64,000 nucleotides of DNA from Methylobacter marinus A45 (GCF_000383855.1 NZ_KB912877.1:3119579-3183578), one strand, 5' to 3'; counted from the stretch's first letter, positions 1 to 8,634 are shown. The notes: generated by a model not told the origin, from the letters alone. Program-made: numbers and translations.

Positions 1-69
1 AGGGAACTTGCCATTGAGAGTCTGTTAAAACAAGGCCAAGCAACCTTGCCGGTAATAAAAGGCCAATAG
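1..69 (+). CDS. C-terminal tail of a gene entering from the left edge (uncertain)
   Basis: Frame 1 is open from the first base to a TAG at 67-69 and encodes 22 residues ending in VIKGQ. It may be the end of a plus-strand gene that begins outside the window, but 22 codons are too few to identify a family or to exclude chance. Confidence 0.25.
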   Translation, partial: RELAIESLLKQGQATLPVIKGQ

Positions 70-802
70 AACGACTGGACAGGTTTCCCGAGCGATCGAT
101 TTTGCTGCAGCTATATAGAGGATGAATATAGGGTGGGTTTGCCTTGGCAATCCATTTTAATGAGGGAGTTTCTATGTCGAATTTAAGAAATGAGGAGCAC
201 GGGAACGATAATTGCGCTTAAACATTTTCTTTTGGATTTCGTAGTGAACATTAACAATGTTCAAGCCCGAATAATGGCATAGCACGGTAGGCTGGATTGA
301 TAAACTCTGCATGGCCGTATGATGGATGACTTGTAAGGTGGATTTGCCTTGGCAATCCACCATAAACGGAGCCTTAAAACCGAAATGTTCCGCAATACTA
401 CCTGACCTGTTTGAAATGGCGGTTTGCTGTGCGAAGCACCCTACCTGGCTAAAGCTTCAATGCATCCTGTCGCACTGAAATTGAGCTGTTAAAATAATTT
501 TTCAAGCCTTATTGGGTAAACAAAATAACAGGCAAATGTGTATAAAAAGTAGTTTCCGAATGGCATTACACAAAAAACATGAAATGGATCACGGTTTTGT
601 ATTGCCTGTTTTCACAATATTGTCCTGACTGCCGACTGGTCGTTATAATTGTCAACTTATAATAAATGTTAATCAATATCGATTCTCCGATTAAGATTTT
701 CACTCTCATTAATTTATGCCCATGCCGGGCATATACACCCACTTGAGCGGATAGCTCAAATAGTACAATTTCTCGTCACAAACATAACCAAGGAGGCATT
801 TC
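70..802. other. Gene-free stretch with a short dispersed repeat
   Basis: No convincing gene is seen here. Two related short copies of a motif (TTGCCTTGGCAATCCA, near 138-155 and 343-360) occur, and a related form lies near 30718-30750. The last 150 bases are AT-rich and probably hold the promoter of the gene starting at 803, but I cannot place the boxes. Confidence 0.5.
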
Positions 803-1681
803 ATGCTAACGGATCAGGAAAAGAAAGCGCTAAAACTACAAATACAATCTAACCAACACGAAGTATTTGTGATTTCCATTGAGGAAATGGATGCCGTTAT
901 TAAATCATCTCCCAAGGGTAAAATGCCGAGCGTCCAGCAGGCATGGCAACAGATCAAGGGGAAGGTGGAATTTGGCGTAGGCTATTATGCATCGGCCGAT
1001 GATTTTATAACACTAAGCAAACTTGTCGGTGATTTGGGAGGATTTACAACTCAAGCTTACATAAAAACCTATGGAGGTAAACCCCACATTATTTTGAAGG
1101 GATATCCAGGTCTGAGGAAGATACTTACAGGCACAAGGTACGGTATCAAACATCCAAAGGTAATCACAATGGGGCTTGGCAGAGCAGGAGCCATTAACGC
1201 TGCAAGATCTGGCGGCATTCTTTCTGTCGTTTTGATGTCCACTTATCGGGTAATAGATTATTTTCTGACCGACCAAGCCACGCTTAGTCGGTTAATTGGC
1301 TCTCTCGCAACTGACGTGGTAAAGATAGGTATAGCAACTGGTGCGTCAATAGCAGCTGCTTATGGGGTTGTTGCGCTGGGGGTCACTGTAGCAATAGGAC
1401 CAATTTTGGCTGTAGTTGTTGTTGGCATTGTTTCATCTCATGAGCTAGGCGAAATTGATACGCGTTACGGCATAACAGATCGCGTAATCCAAGCCTTGGA
1501 TGAGCTAGATGAAAATGCAAACGCATATATAGCAAGATCCAGGCAAAATATAAGGAATACTGTTAATGAAACTGCGGAATCAATTATCGATTATGCAATA
1601 GATTCAGTCAGACAAATAATCATAAATGCAGCACAACATCAACTTGATAAGTTCTTATCAACAAGGCCGAGGATTTATTAA
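803..1681 (+). CDS. Hypothetical protein with glycine/alanine-rich hydrophobic C-terminal half; candidate effector of a two-gene module
   Basis: 292 residues, starting seven bases after a strong AAGGAGG ribosome site. The first 110 residues are soluble and charged. A segment at about 110-140 (KGYPGLRKILTGTRYG, GLGRAGAINAARSGG) leads into a long hydrophobic stretch at about 170-215 rich in Ala, Gly, Val and Ile that could form a helical membrane hairpin. The C-terminus is helical and charged. No signal peptide is visible. The stop codon is followed after one base by the start of a small membrane protein, so the two are translationally coupled. A soluble protein with a membrane-inserting hairpin next to a small polytopic protein resembles pore-forming toxin and immunity pairs, but this is inference from layout only. 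I do not recognise a named family. The 3' part of the gene is duplicated downstream. Confidence 0.8.
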   Translation: MLTDQEKKALKLQIQSNQHEVFVISIEEMDAVIKSSPKGKMPSVQQAWQQIKGKVEFGVGYYASADDFITLSKLVGDLGGFTTQAYIKTYGGKPHIILKGYPGLRKILTGTRYGIKHPKVITMGLGRAGAINAARSGGILSVVLMSTYRVIDYFLTDQATLSRLIGSLATDVVKIGIATGASIAAAYGVVALGVTVAIGPILAVVVVGIVSSHELGEIDTRYGITDRVIQALDELDENANAYIARSRQNIRNTVNETAESIIDYAIDSVRQIIINAAQHQLDKFLSTRPRIY

Positions 1682-1682
1682 G

Positions 1683-2165
1683 ATGGAAAGTTCACATCAA
1701 CCCTCAACTTTATCAAGGTTCTTTAGTTTTTTTGTGTTCAGTTTGCTCACGATTTCGATCTTAACACAGTTTGGTTGGGGCGTTTTCCAGCTTTATGCAC
1801 GGATAGCAGAAAATGGTCCAGTCATTGTTTTTGACAAAGGTGTTTTTTACTTGTTGGGGGCAGGTGTTACATTAGGCGCTCTTACCTTAGGCGGTTTATA
1901 TCAAGGAATACTGAGGCTTCCCCTTACAAAAAAAGTCACAAAAATTTTGACTAATGTTCTAATTGGCGGTGTTGTTGTCATGTTTGTGTTGCCTCATATC
2001 GTTCATTATCCTGTTGAGAGCTATCTGGAAGGACGAGGCTATAACATCTGTGAGCAAGCATCCTACCGGTGGTTTACGTACCGAAAAATTGTTTACGTAT
2101 CAAATTCCGAAGCTTGTGCAGAGCTAATCAAGCGTAAAAATAATCGGATAACTGGAGGTGTCTAG
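1683..2165 (+). CDS. Small membrane protein with three hydrophobic segments; candidate immunity protein (copy 1)
   Basis: 160 residues. I chose ATG 1683, one base after the upstream stop, over an earlier in-frame ATG inside the upstream gene because the module is repeated with the same spacing at 2809. Hydrophobic segments lie at about 10-32, 45-70 and 82-105. After them comes a tail with two or three cysteines (GYNICEQAS, SEACAEL) ending in a basic KRKNN stretch. The size and topology recall small DUF1240-like membrane proteins; that assignment is tentative. Its role is probably tied to the upstream protein, for example protecting the cell from it, but nothing in the sequence proves this. 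Confidence 0.75.
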   Translation: MESSHQPSTLSRFFSFFVFSLLTISILTQFGWGVFQLYARIAENGPVIVFDKGVFYLLGAGVTLGALTLGGLYQGILRLPLTKKVTKILTNVLIGGVVVMFVLPHIVHYPVESYLEGRGYNICEQASYRWFTYRKIVYVSNSEACAELIKRKNNRITGGV

Positions 2166-2238
2166 CTTCCAGCGCGACAGGCTGGGTTGCTAAACCCGGC
2201 ATTTGAAGTCGTCCAAGCTGGGTTTCCGCTAGCGCAGT
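2166..2238. repeat. REP-like palindromic repeat, family A
   Basis: Copy of the commonest repeat in the window: GGCTGGGTTGCTAAACCCGG followed by a spacer and a second arm CTGGGTTTCCGCTA. It forms an imperfect stem-loop. This copy marks the junction of a tandem duplication (1119-2238 repeated at 2239-3358). Confidence 0.8.
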
Positions 2239-2807
2239 AGATACTTACTGGCACAAAGTACGGTATTAAACATCCTAAGATAATCACAATGAGGCTTGGC
2301 AGAGCGGGAGCCATTAACGCTGCAAGGTCTGGCGGCATTCTTTCTGTCGTTTTAATGTCCGCTTATCGGGTAGTCGATTATTTTCTGACCGACCAAGCCA
2401 CGCTTAGTCGGTTAATTGGCTCTCTCGCAACTGACGTGGTAAAGATAGGTATAGCAACTGGTGCGTCAATAGCAGCTGCTTATGGGGTTGTTGCGCTGGG
2501 GGTCACTGTAGCAATAGGACCAATTTTGGCTGTAGTTATTGTTGGCATTGGCTCATCTTATGCGCTAGGCAAAATTGATACGCGTTACGGCATAACAGAT
2601 CGCGTAATCCAAGCCTTGGATGAGCTAGATGAAAATGAAAATGCAAACGCATATATAGCAAGATCCAGGCAAAATATAAGGAATACTGTTAATGAAACTG
2701 CGGAATCAATTATCAATTATGCAATAGGTTCAGTCAGACAAATAATCATAAATGCAGCACAACATCAACTTGATAAGCTTTTATCAACAAGGCCGAGAGT
2801 TTATTAA
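2239..2807 (+). pseudogene. 5'-truncated duplicate of the 803-1681 gene
   Basis: From 2239 the DNA matches 1120-1681 almost base for base, beginning in the middle of the reading frame. The first 105-120 codons are missing. The open frame from ATG 2289 (172 residues) has no ribosome site ahead of it, and that ATG corresponds to an internal methionine of the parent. Differences include a two-codon insertion (NENANAY for NANAY) and a few substitutions, and the frame is not interrupted. It is best read as a decapitated copy left by a tandem duplication whose breakpoint is the REP element at 2166-2238. If translated, it would lack the whole soluble N-terminal domain. Confidence 0.75.
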
Positions 2808-2808
2808 A

Positions 2809-3291
2809 ATGGAAAGTTCACATCAACACTCACCTTTAACAATGTTCTGTATTCTACTGATTTTCAGTTTGATGGCTCTTTCGGCCTTAACATGGTTTGG
2901 TTGGAGCGTTTTCCAGCTTTATGTACAGATAGCAGAAAATGGTCCAATCATTGTTTTTGACAAAGGTGTTTTTTACATGTTGGGAGTGGGCAGTGCAATT
3001 GCCATTCTAACTTTATATATGTTTTATGAAGGAGTATTGAAACTTCCCTTGACAGAAAAAGTCGCCAAAATACTAACGAATAGTCTAATCGGTAGTTTTA
3101 GTGTTATGTTTGTGTTGCCTCATATCGTTCATTATCCTGTTGAGAGCTATCTGGAAGGACGAGGCTATAACATCTGTGAGCAAGCATCCTACCAGTGGCG
3201 TAGGTACCAAAAAATTGTTTACGTATCAAATTCCGATGCTTGTGCAGAGCTAATCAAGCGTAAAAAAAATCGGATAACTGGAGGTGTTTAG
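2809..3291 (+). CDS. Small membrane protein, candidate immunity protein (copy 2)
   Basis: 160 residues, parallel to the protein at 1683-2165. The last 60 residues (HIVHYPVESYLEGRGYNICEQAS region) are nearly identical, while the first two hydrophobic segments have diverged clearly (for example MLGVGSAIAILTLYMFYEGV against LLGAGVTLGALTLGGLYQGI). ATG 2809 lies one base after the stop of the truncated upstream copy. An intact membrane partner beside a truncated effector-like gene is the arrangement seen for orphan immunity genes, though that reading is inferred. Confidence 0.75.
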   Translation: MESSHQHSPLTMFCILLIFSLMALSALTWFGWSVFQLYVQIAENGPIIVFDKGVFYMLGVGSAIAILTLYMFYEGVLKLPLTEKVAKILTNSLIGSFSVMFVLPHIVHYPVESYLEGRGYNICEQASYQWRRYQKIVYVSNSDACAELIKRKKNRITGGV

Positions 3292-3375
3292 CTTCCAGCG
3301 CGACAGGTTGGGTTGCTAAACCCGGCATTCGAAGCCGCCCATGCTGGGTTTCCGCTAAAGCTCCAACCCCGCCTA
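3292..3375. repeat. REP-like palindromic repeat, family A
   Basis: Full copy with both arms: GGTTGGGTTGCTAAACCCGG, then CTGGGTTTCCGCTAAAGC and CCAACCCCGCC. It ends the second half of the tandem duplication. Confidence 0.8.
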
Positions 3376-3581
3376 CCGTGCTGATCTGATAGGTATAAAA
3401 AAGGTTAGTTAGGGAAAAAGCGAAAGGCAAAAAAGGCCCTAATTAAAGGGCCAGCGAGCGAGGTTGGGCTTAATGAATGATGCATGCTTAGCGTATCTTT
3501 GAGATTGCTCTAAAAGAGATCATTATGTTACAGCCAGTTTGTTGCGGTTTGATGAACGAAAAGGAAAAAACGCCAGTTAAA

Positions 3582-3606
3582 AAGCCCCCGGCAATGCCGG
3601 GGGCTT
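3582..3606. terminator. Hairpin terminator downstream of the phosphoesterase gene
   Basis: A perfect 12-bp inverted repeat (AAGCCCCCGGCA / TGCCGGGGGCTT, one-base centre) lies just past the stop of the minus-strand phosphoesterase. The T-tract is weak on either strand, so its strength is uncertain. Confidence 0.7.
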
Positions 3607-3621
3607 AGTTGTGATCAATAC

Positions 3622-4650
3622 TTAAGGCAGCGGATGCTGTTCCAGATTTTTGTCGACGATTTCTTGATGTACAGAGAATACTTCCGGCGAATTTGGATCG
3701 ACCACGACCCGTAACCAATGCACGTCATCGGCACCGAATGTTTCCACACGGGTGGCGTTCTCGATACGGCGGTTACTGATGCCGCCCTTCATAGGCTTGT
3801 CGATACGGACATAATGAGAGTCGCCATGGGCGAATATGACCGGCTTTTTGAACTCGACACTTTCCTGTTCCAGATCAGCCAGAATTTCCTCAAAACCTTT
3901 CCGTTCGTTGCTGCCCTTAGCCAACTCGAAACCGGGGTTAGCCTGAAACAGCAACAGTATGCCACGCGCATCCTCAGCCTTAGCTTTGGCGAAAGTTTCT
4001 TTGATCCAGGCGCGGGTTGCATCAATTCGTCTCGCGACTTCTGAGTCATCGGCTGGTATGCGGCCGGAAAAATTGGCTAATGCATTATTGCTGCCTACGA
4101 TATGCACAGCCGCAAACATCACATGCTGTTCCATCCAGCGCGTATTCTCCACGAACTCGTAATAATTTGGATCATCGGCCTGGGTCTCGACTGTCATGGT
4201 TTTCTGGCCAAGCGTCTCGCCGGGCACTGGATAAAACAGTTCACGCAGCCTGTTCAGGCGTTCCAGCGGTTGGTACGAACCGTTATTGGGGCGGTGGCAA
4301 TCGGTCCACTCGTTATCGCCCGGTGTCAGAATGAAAGGGATTTTAAAACTCTGAAAGCGTTGCAGCCTGTCTTCGAATATCTCGTCCGAGCACAAAGTCG
4401 AACCGTTCTTGATGTCGCCAGCATGCAAGACCCATTTCAACTGCTTGTTGGCATTGATCTCTGCGATCACATTGTCGACCTTCCAGTAATCCGCTTCCTT
4501 ATATGGCACATCGCCGATCAAGGCGAACTCGAACTTGCCGTAACCTCGGGCGGCGTTATGTTCCGGTGCGGCAATAGCTGTTTGTCCGAATACTGCACAG
4601 CAAGCGGCAACGGATAGTTTCAGGAAGAAACAATGCTTGAGTTTTGACAT
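3622..4650 (-). CDS. Exported calcineurin-like metallophosphoesterase
   Basis: 342 residues with a cleavable signal peptide (hydrophobic core at about 8-25, AIAA cleavage region), so it acts in the periplasm or outside the cell. The metal-binding signature of the metallophosphoesterase superfamily is present in order: GDVPY (first Asp), HAGDIKNG, GDNEWTDCHR, a mid-protein His region (EQHVMFAAVHIVGSN), and HGDSHY near the C-terminus. The GDxH motif reads GDVPY, a variant seen in a bacterial subgroup. The substrate cannot be told from the sequence. The gene stands alone between REP elements, with a hairpin after its stop. Confidence 0.85.
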   Translation of the reverse strand: MSKLKHCFFLKLSVAACCAVFGQTAIAAPEHNAARGYGKFEFALIGDVPYKEADYWKVDNVIAEINANKQLKWVLHAGDIKNGSTLCSDEIFEDRLQRFQSFKIPFILTPGDNEWTDCHRPNNGSYQPLERLNRLRELFYPVPGETLGQKTMTVETQADDPNYYEFVENTRWMEQHVMFAAVHIVGSNNALANFSGRIPADDSEVARRIDATRAWIKETFAKAKAEDARGILLLFQANPGFELAKGSNERKGFEEILADLEQESVEFKKPVIFAHGDSHYVRIDKPMKGGISNRRIENATRVETFGADDVHWLRVVVDPNSPEVFSVHQEIVDKNLEQHPLP

Positions 4651-4783
4651 TTTACCCTCTTAAGATCAATGAGATGATGAAAAAGAAGGGCAAAGTATGG
4701 CGTTCACTGATTACGAAATCGTGAACGTTTGGTTAACGATTGATGATAACTTCGTTGCAAAAATGTTTTTCAGATGAGTTTTG

Positions 4784-4832
4784 CGAGCACGGCAGGCTGA
4801 GTTGCTAAACCCGGCATTTCGGGACCGCCCAT
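4784..4832. repeat. REP-like repeat, family A, partial
   Basis: One arm only: GGCAGGCTGAGTTGCTAAAC followed by CCGGCATTTCGGGACCGCCC. The second arm is missing. Confidence 0.6.
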
Positions 4833-4922
4833 TTTTAAGCATTTTTCCTGTTATTTCATCCAGACAAGTTAATCCTGAAAGCTATTGTTATAATATGAGC
4901 TTGAGAAAGAGCACGACCCATC

Positions 4923-4982
4923 GGGTCAGACTGATAAATCCGGCATTCAAAGCCGCCTATGATGGATTTTTGTCAGGTTCCA
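4923..4982. repeat. REP-like repeat, family A, degenerate
   Basis: Degenerate copy: GGGTCAGACTGATAAATCCG, GCATTCAAAGCCGCC, then ATGATGGATTTTTGTCAG as the second arm. Confidence 0.55.
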
Positions 4983-5036
4983 ACTCAGTCTATATGTTAA
5001 TGTAATTGACCAAAAAATATTAAAGGGATTGAAAAT

Positions 5037-5999
5037 ATGCAGACCGTAGCCAGTTGGTCTTTTGAGAGACGCCTTGAAGTAACTTTGACCAGAACACTCC
5101 CCAAATTAGGCCCTGAAGCTCGCGCCCAACTTCAAGCAGTAATAAATCCGACATCGCTCGCCATCATCTCCGGTGTTCTGATCGCATGGGTGGTATCTCA
5201 CGCTGTGGGAATCGGCGAGATAATTGACATAATTATTTTAGTGGTAGGGATAGTTGCGATTGGATTCGCCGTCTTCACAGGATTGGATTATCTTTATGAT
5301 TTCGCAGTGGGCGTTTATCGAGCCAAAACTATACATGATCTCGATAAGGCAGCTGATGACTTGGCAAAGGCGATCAGTATCCTTGGTATTCAGACAGTGC
5401 TGGCAGTACTGTTTCGAGGAGCAAAATCCCCGCGCACTGGAAATGGAGGCCGCATTCCGCGAGAACTACTTGGCGATGCTCCGCCGAAAACACCAGGTAT
5501 TCGGTACAAACCAACCGTAAAAGAAAGTCCTGTACTCCCTGCAGGAGAAGGCGAAACTAGTTTTTGGGGTAATATCATTGTTACAACTCATGGCTCTGCC
5601 AGTGAGCGTGCGGCGGCTCTCCTACACGAACGTGTCCACCAGTTCCTTACTCCTAAACTCTACATTCTGCGTGAATACAGGGTAAGTAATCGCGCCGCTT
5701 CCTATATGCGCTCATCCCTCTATCGCTACATTGAAGAAGCACTGGCTGAAACAGTGGCGCAAGTTGGAGTCTATGGTTTCCGACAGTTTTTCACCGGAAT
5801 ACGATTTCCGGTTCAGAGTGGTTATATGTTTTTAACCAAGGGTGGGGGCTATCATCCAAACTTCACCGGAAGTGGTGCTATTACTGAAGCAGCCGGCCTG
5901 CTTTTTAACGGAACGGTATCAGGAATTGCGTTTGAACTACGATTTCAACCTGCGAATGTTCCTGTTCGGGAAATTCCAGCCGAAAATAGCATGAGGTGA
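5037..5999 (+). CDS. Hypothetical protein with N-terminal membrane helices and an HExxH motif; candidate metallopeptidase-type effector
   Basis: 320 residues. Two strong hydrophobic segments lie at about 40-62 and 66-85. A Gly/Pro-rich linker follows (about 125-175), then a C-terminal domain containing LLHERVHQFL at about 200-209. HERVH is an HExxH zinc-binding motif, and EEALAETVAQ about 35 residues later offers a possible third ligand, as in zincin peptidases. No typical signal peptide is present. The gene is followed at once by an 87-residue protein, again the arrangement of an effector and its immunity partner. The peptidase call rests on the motif alone; HExxH occurs by chance, so it is a hypothesis. 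I do not recognise the family. Confidence 0.75.
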   Translation: MQTVASWSFERRLEVTLTRTLPKLGPEARAQLQAVINPTSLAIISGVLIAWVVSHAVGIGEIIDIIILVVGIVAIGFAVFTGLDYLYDFAVGVYRAKTIHDLDKAADDLAKAISILGIQTVLAVLFRGAKSPRTGNGGRIPRELLGDAPPKTPGIRYKPTVKESPVLPAGEGETSFWGNIIVTTHGSASERAAALLHERVHQFLTPKLYILREYRVSNRAASYMRSSLYRYIEEALAETVAQVGVYGFRQFFTGIRFPVQSGYMFLTKGGGYHPNFTGSGAITEAAGLLFNGTVSGIAFELRFQPANVPVREIPAENSMR

Positions 6000-6004
6000 G
6001 TAAC

Positions 6005-6268
6005 ATGTTTCACATATTTGATAGGTGGCTGAGCAAGAAAAAAGAGAAGCCAAAGACCCGGTTATCTGAACACGAGGTAATCGCTATTGCACGGAAAGCA
6101 GCTTCTGGGCAACCGAGTTGTGAAAACCTCTGTCTTATAACGTTAGAGGAAAATGCAGGTGCTTTGATATGGATAGTAAGTTCAGCCACAATTGGAAGCT
6201 CACTACACGTATGGATAGATGACGCTAGCGGTGAAGTGCTCGAAATAAAACGACTTGGGGTTCGCTAA
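6005..6268 (+). CDS. Small protein downstream of the HExxH protein; candidate immunity partner
   Basis: 87 residues. A GTG at 5996 overlapping the upstream stop is possible, but ATG 6005 is preceded by GAGGTGAG at about five bases and is the better start. The N-terminus is basic (SKKKEKPKTR). A compact alpha/beta domain follows with EVIAIARKAA, a central ALIWIVSSATIGSSLHVWID and a TG-like DDASGEVLEI ending. This helix-then-strands layout resembles PepSY/YrhB-like small domains, some of which are immunity proteins; the match is only by eye. It is tightly linked to the upstream gene. Confidence 0.65.
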   Translation: MFHIFDRWLSKKKEKPKTRLSEHEVIAIARKAASGQPSCENLCLITLEENAGALIWIVSSATIGSSLHVWIDDASGEVLEIKRLGVR

Positions 6269-6274
6269 AACCTG

Positions 6275-6364
6275 GCAGGCTGGATTTGGCGGGTAGGTTG
6301 GGTTGCTAAACCCGGCATTCGGAGCCACTCATGCCGGGTTTCCGCCAGACTCCAACTCAACCTA
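6275..6364. repeat. REP-like palindromic repeat, family A
   Basis: Full copy: GGTTGGGTTGCTAAACCCGG, GCATTCGGAGCCACTCATGC, CGGGTTTCCGCC and CAACTCAACCTACC. It sits between convergent genes. Confidence 0.8.
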
Positions 6365-6450
6365 CCTAAGTTGCATAAGCTGATTCCCATGAATAATCAT
6401 GGATATACGGGCGGCGGTTAACTTTTCCCATCTATGGCACCTCCTGTCCT

Positions 6451-7611
6451 TTAATGGACATGCTTATGCCAGCTCGGCATGGCGATGATGCAGTTCGGCG
6501 TCAGTCCGGCCTTTTTCAGGACGTCAACCGTTGCGACGACTTTATTTTGGGTCAAGTCGATGACGCTGACGGAGCCATCGTCCATTTCCGGAAGATTGAT
6601 GAAGCTGTTCTGGACGAAGGCGTAGCGATTATCAGGCGATATGACGAAGTGGTGAGCGCCTCCCGCGGTCGGAATGGTCGCAAGAAGCTTTGGCTCGTAA
6701 GGCTCGGCGATGTCGAAGATATTGAAAGCGCCCGGCTTGGCCGTCGTGACGAAAAGGCGATCGCCTTTGTCATTGAAGCCCATTTCCAACGGCAGACTTT
6801 GGCCGGTGCCGACAAAATCGAATACCTCATGAAAACCGAAATCCCTGGATTGAGGGCGCCAGGTCGCGGTCCAGAGCGTGCCGCCGTACATATTGTCAAT
6901 GTAGGCCATCGGGGGATTTTGATCCGGCGCAAAGAGAATTTCAACGGGCGCTTCACCCGAGGGAGAGGGTTTGGTCGAGAGTTTGTGTGTCGAGAGAATT
7001 TTCAGCGTCGACGCCTCGATGATCGTGACGGTCTCACCGGCGTCGTTAGGGTTGCTCGGGTTTACCGTGCTGGTGACGAACATCCGGTCCAGATCATTGT
7101 TCAGCATGATGCCGTGCGGATACTTGATGAATTTATCGGGAGAGTCGCCGCTATCGATGGTTCCTATGGGTTGATCTGTCTGGGCGTCGCCCACAATAAT
7201 GTTGCTGGAGCCCATGCAGCTCAGGAACCAGCGCTTCTTGTCGGCTGAGAAGGTGATGTCTTCTCCGACCTTGCAGTTCGGAACCGGCACGATCGTTTTC
7301 GAGTCGGGAAATTTCGCCATGTCGTAGATATAGAGCTCGGAGTGTCCGAGCGAGGTGACATAAGCCTTGCTCGTATCTCTGTTGTAATAGATATGATGCG
7401 CCACGAAATCCGGAGGCAGCGGGGTATCTTTGATGATTTTGTTAAAGTTCGGCGAGTTCGGGTCGACGTCTATTACGGCAATACCTTCGCGCCGGTTAGG
7501 CTGACCAATCTTGCTCTCGTAGTTGAGCAGAGCCAGCAATTCCGCGTTGGCGGTGATCGGGACACTTAGCGTCATTGCGCACAGGCCAAATATTTTGAAT
7601 GCATGTTTCAT
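6451..7611 (-). CDS. Exported beta-propeller protein (YVTN/YncE-like)
   Basis: 386 residues with a signal peptide (MKHAFKIFGLCAMTLSVPIT, cleavage near ANA-E). Repeats of about 45 residues carry the pattern of YVTN/WD-like blades: KAYVTSLGHSELYIYD, RMFVTSTVNP, RLFVTTAKPGAFNIFD, YAFVQNSFINLP...VSVIDL. It should fold as a seven-bladed propeller in the periplasm. Such proteins bind other proteins or small ligands, and no catalytic residue can be assigned. A GGAG ribosome site lies six bases before the ATG. The gene is monocistronic, with a long repeat-rich region upstream. Confidence 0.8.
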   Translation of the reverse strand: MKHAFKIFGLCAMTLSVPITANAELLALLNYESKIGQPNRREGIAVIDVDPNSPNFNKIIKDTPLPPDFVAHHIYYNRDTSKAYVTSLGHSELYIYDMAKFPDSKTIVPVPNCKVGEDITFSADKKRWFLSCMGSSNIIVGDAQTDQPIGTIDSGDSPDKFIKYPHGIMLNNDLDRMFVTSTVNPSNPNDAGETVTIIEASTLKILSTHKLSTKPSPSGEAPVEILFAPDQNPPMAYIDNMYGGTLWTATWRPQSRDFGFHEVFDFVGTGQSLPLEMGFNDKGDRLFVTTAKPGAFNIFDIAEPYEPKLLATIPTAGGAHHFVISPDNRYAFVQNSFINLPEMDDGSVSVIDLTQNKVVATVDVLKKAGLTPNCIIAMPSWHKHVH

Positions 7612-7633
7612 AAAGGACTCCAGTGTTTTGTCA

Positions 7634-7795
7634 GGTTAGGAACGCGCATAAAATAACTTCCTCAAATGTGCGGATGAATTTCCGGTGTAGGTGCGGATTT
7701 GGTACTTGTGCCCTTCAGGGTATCCGCGCAGTGCGAATACCCTGAAGGGCACAAGTGAATTCGCACCTACAATTTACTCGTCATAATTAAATTGA
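7634..7795. repeat. Palindromic intergenic repeat, family B (long form)
   Basis: Contains ACTTGTGCCCTTCAGGGTAT and its inverted partner ATACCCTGAAGGGCACAAGT, bordered by GTAGGTGCG and GAATTCGCACCTACA. The outer flank (AACGCGCATAAAATAACTTC) recurs, inverted, beside the copy at 43955-44090, so the repeated unit exceeds the palindrome itself. Confidence 0.75.
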
Positions 7796-8050
7796 CTAGC
7801 TACTAAAGGCTGAACACCTCAAACTCAAGAAACTTGACGCCGCCCTGAGATTTAGAAAAGCCACCAAATTGACGGTTACTTGGCTTAGTGTCAAAGGCCT
7901 ATAGATTTCTGCTGATGCTATCCTTTGCCGGAGCGGGCCGCAAAAAATATTTTCAATCTACAGTTGAAAATTAGCTGATCTGCCACTATATCTTTTTATG
8001 TAATATTGCAGATTACTTTCATTATTGCTCTCCTTTCGACCTAACCTATC

Positions 8051-8077
8051 GAGCCCCTTAACAGGGGCTTTTTTTTG
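8051..8077 (+). terminator. Orphan rho-independent terminator
   Basis: AGCCCCT / AGGGGCT stem with a four-base loop followed by eight T residues, a textbook plus-strand terminator. No plus-strand gene lies upstream before 6268, so it may end a small RNA starting somewhere in 7800-8050. Confidence 0.75.
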
Positions 8078-8100
8078 TCTTTCACAGTAATGACAACTTT

Positions 8101-8150
8101 AGTGGCGGGTGGGTTTGATAAATCCGGCATTTCGAAGCGGCCTGCATGAC
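8101..8150. repeat. REP-like repeat, family A, degenerate
   Basis: GGCGGGTGGGTTTGATAAAT, CCGGCATTTCGAAGCGGCC and GCATGACG; the second arm is degraded. Nothing convincing is seen from 8150 to 8558. Short overlapping frames there show no family features. Confidence 0.5.
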
Positions 8151-8558
8151 GTATTCCCATGAAGAGTCTTGGATGTCCAGGGAGGCGGCCTTGTTTTCGA
8201 TGTGCATGCCGTGCCTGAATCTTTGCTGGAATGAGGTTTAGGATCGGTCCTTGGCTGCCTGGACATGGCAGTGTTTTACGGGATTGTACTGGACCTGGTA
8301 CAGATGCTGACGGTAATCGCACTCATTGCGAATGCAGACGCTTTGGCAGTATGACGATGGCGAAGGGAGGGGCGCGTTGCGCGCTTGCCGGAAAACACTG
8401 CACAGGTGACCAAATATGACGGATCAGGTGATCATTGCTTGGCGCCAGGCGATTCACGGTAAAGAAATAGCGCGCACCGGAACCGGACGCGTTTATAGAT
8501 TCGCATCGGCAAAGCTTGGATGAATCGCCGTGGTTATGCCATATCAAATAGTTCAGAG

Positions 8559-8634
8559 TGCAGGCTGAGTTGCTAAATCCGGCATTTTGAAGTTACTCAT
8601 GCCGGGTTTCCGCTAAAGCTCCAACCCAGCCTAC
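8559..8634. repeat. REP-like palindromic repeat, family A
   Basis: Full copy: CAGGCTGAGTTGCTAAATCC, GGCATTTTGAAGTTACTCAT, GCCGGGTTTCCGCTAAAGC and CCAACCCAGCC. It lies about 70 bases past the stop of the repeat-protein gene at 8703. Confidence 0.8.

Noticed and set aside
4102-4617. Long plus-strand open frame (171 residues) across the phosphoesterase region
   Set aside because: It lies antisense to a gene with a signal peptide and all metal-binding motifs; its own translation has no domain features and no ribosome site.
6454-7248. 264-residue plus-strand open frame
   Set aside because: Antisense shadow of the exported propeller gene; Arg-rich translation without family features.
8150-8558. 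Overlapping short frames on both strands
   Set aside because: No ribosome site, no hydrophobic or domain pattern, and flanked by repeats; not called as genes.
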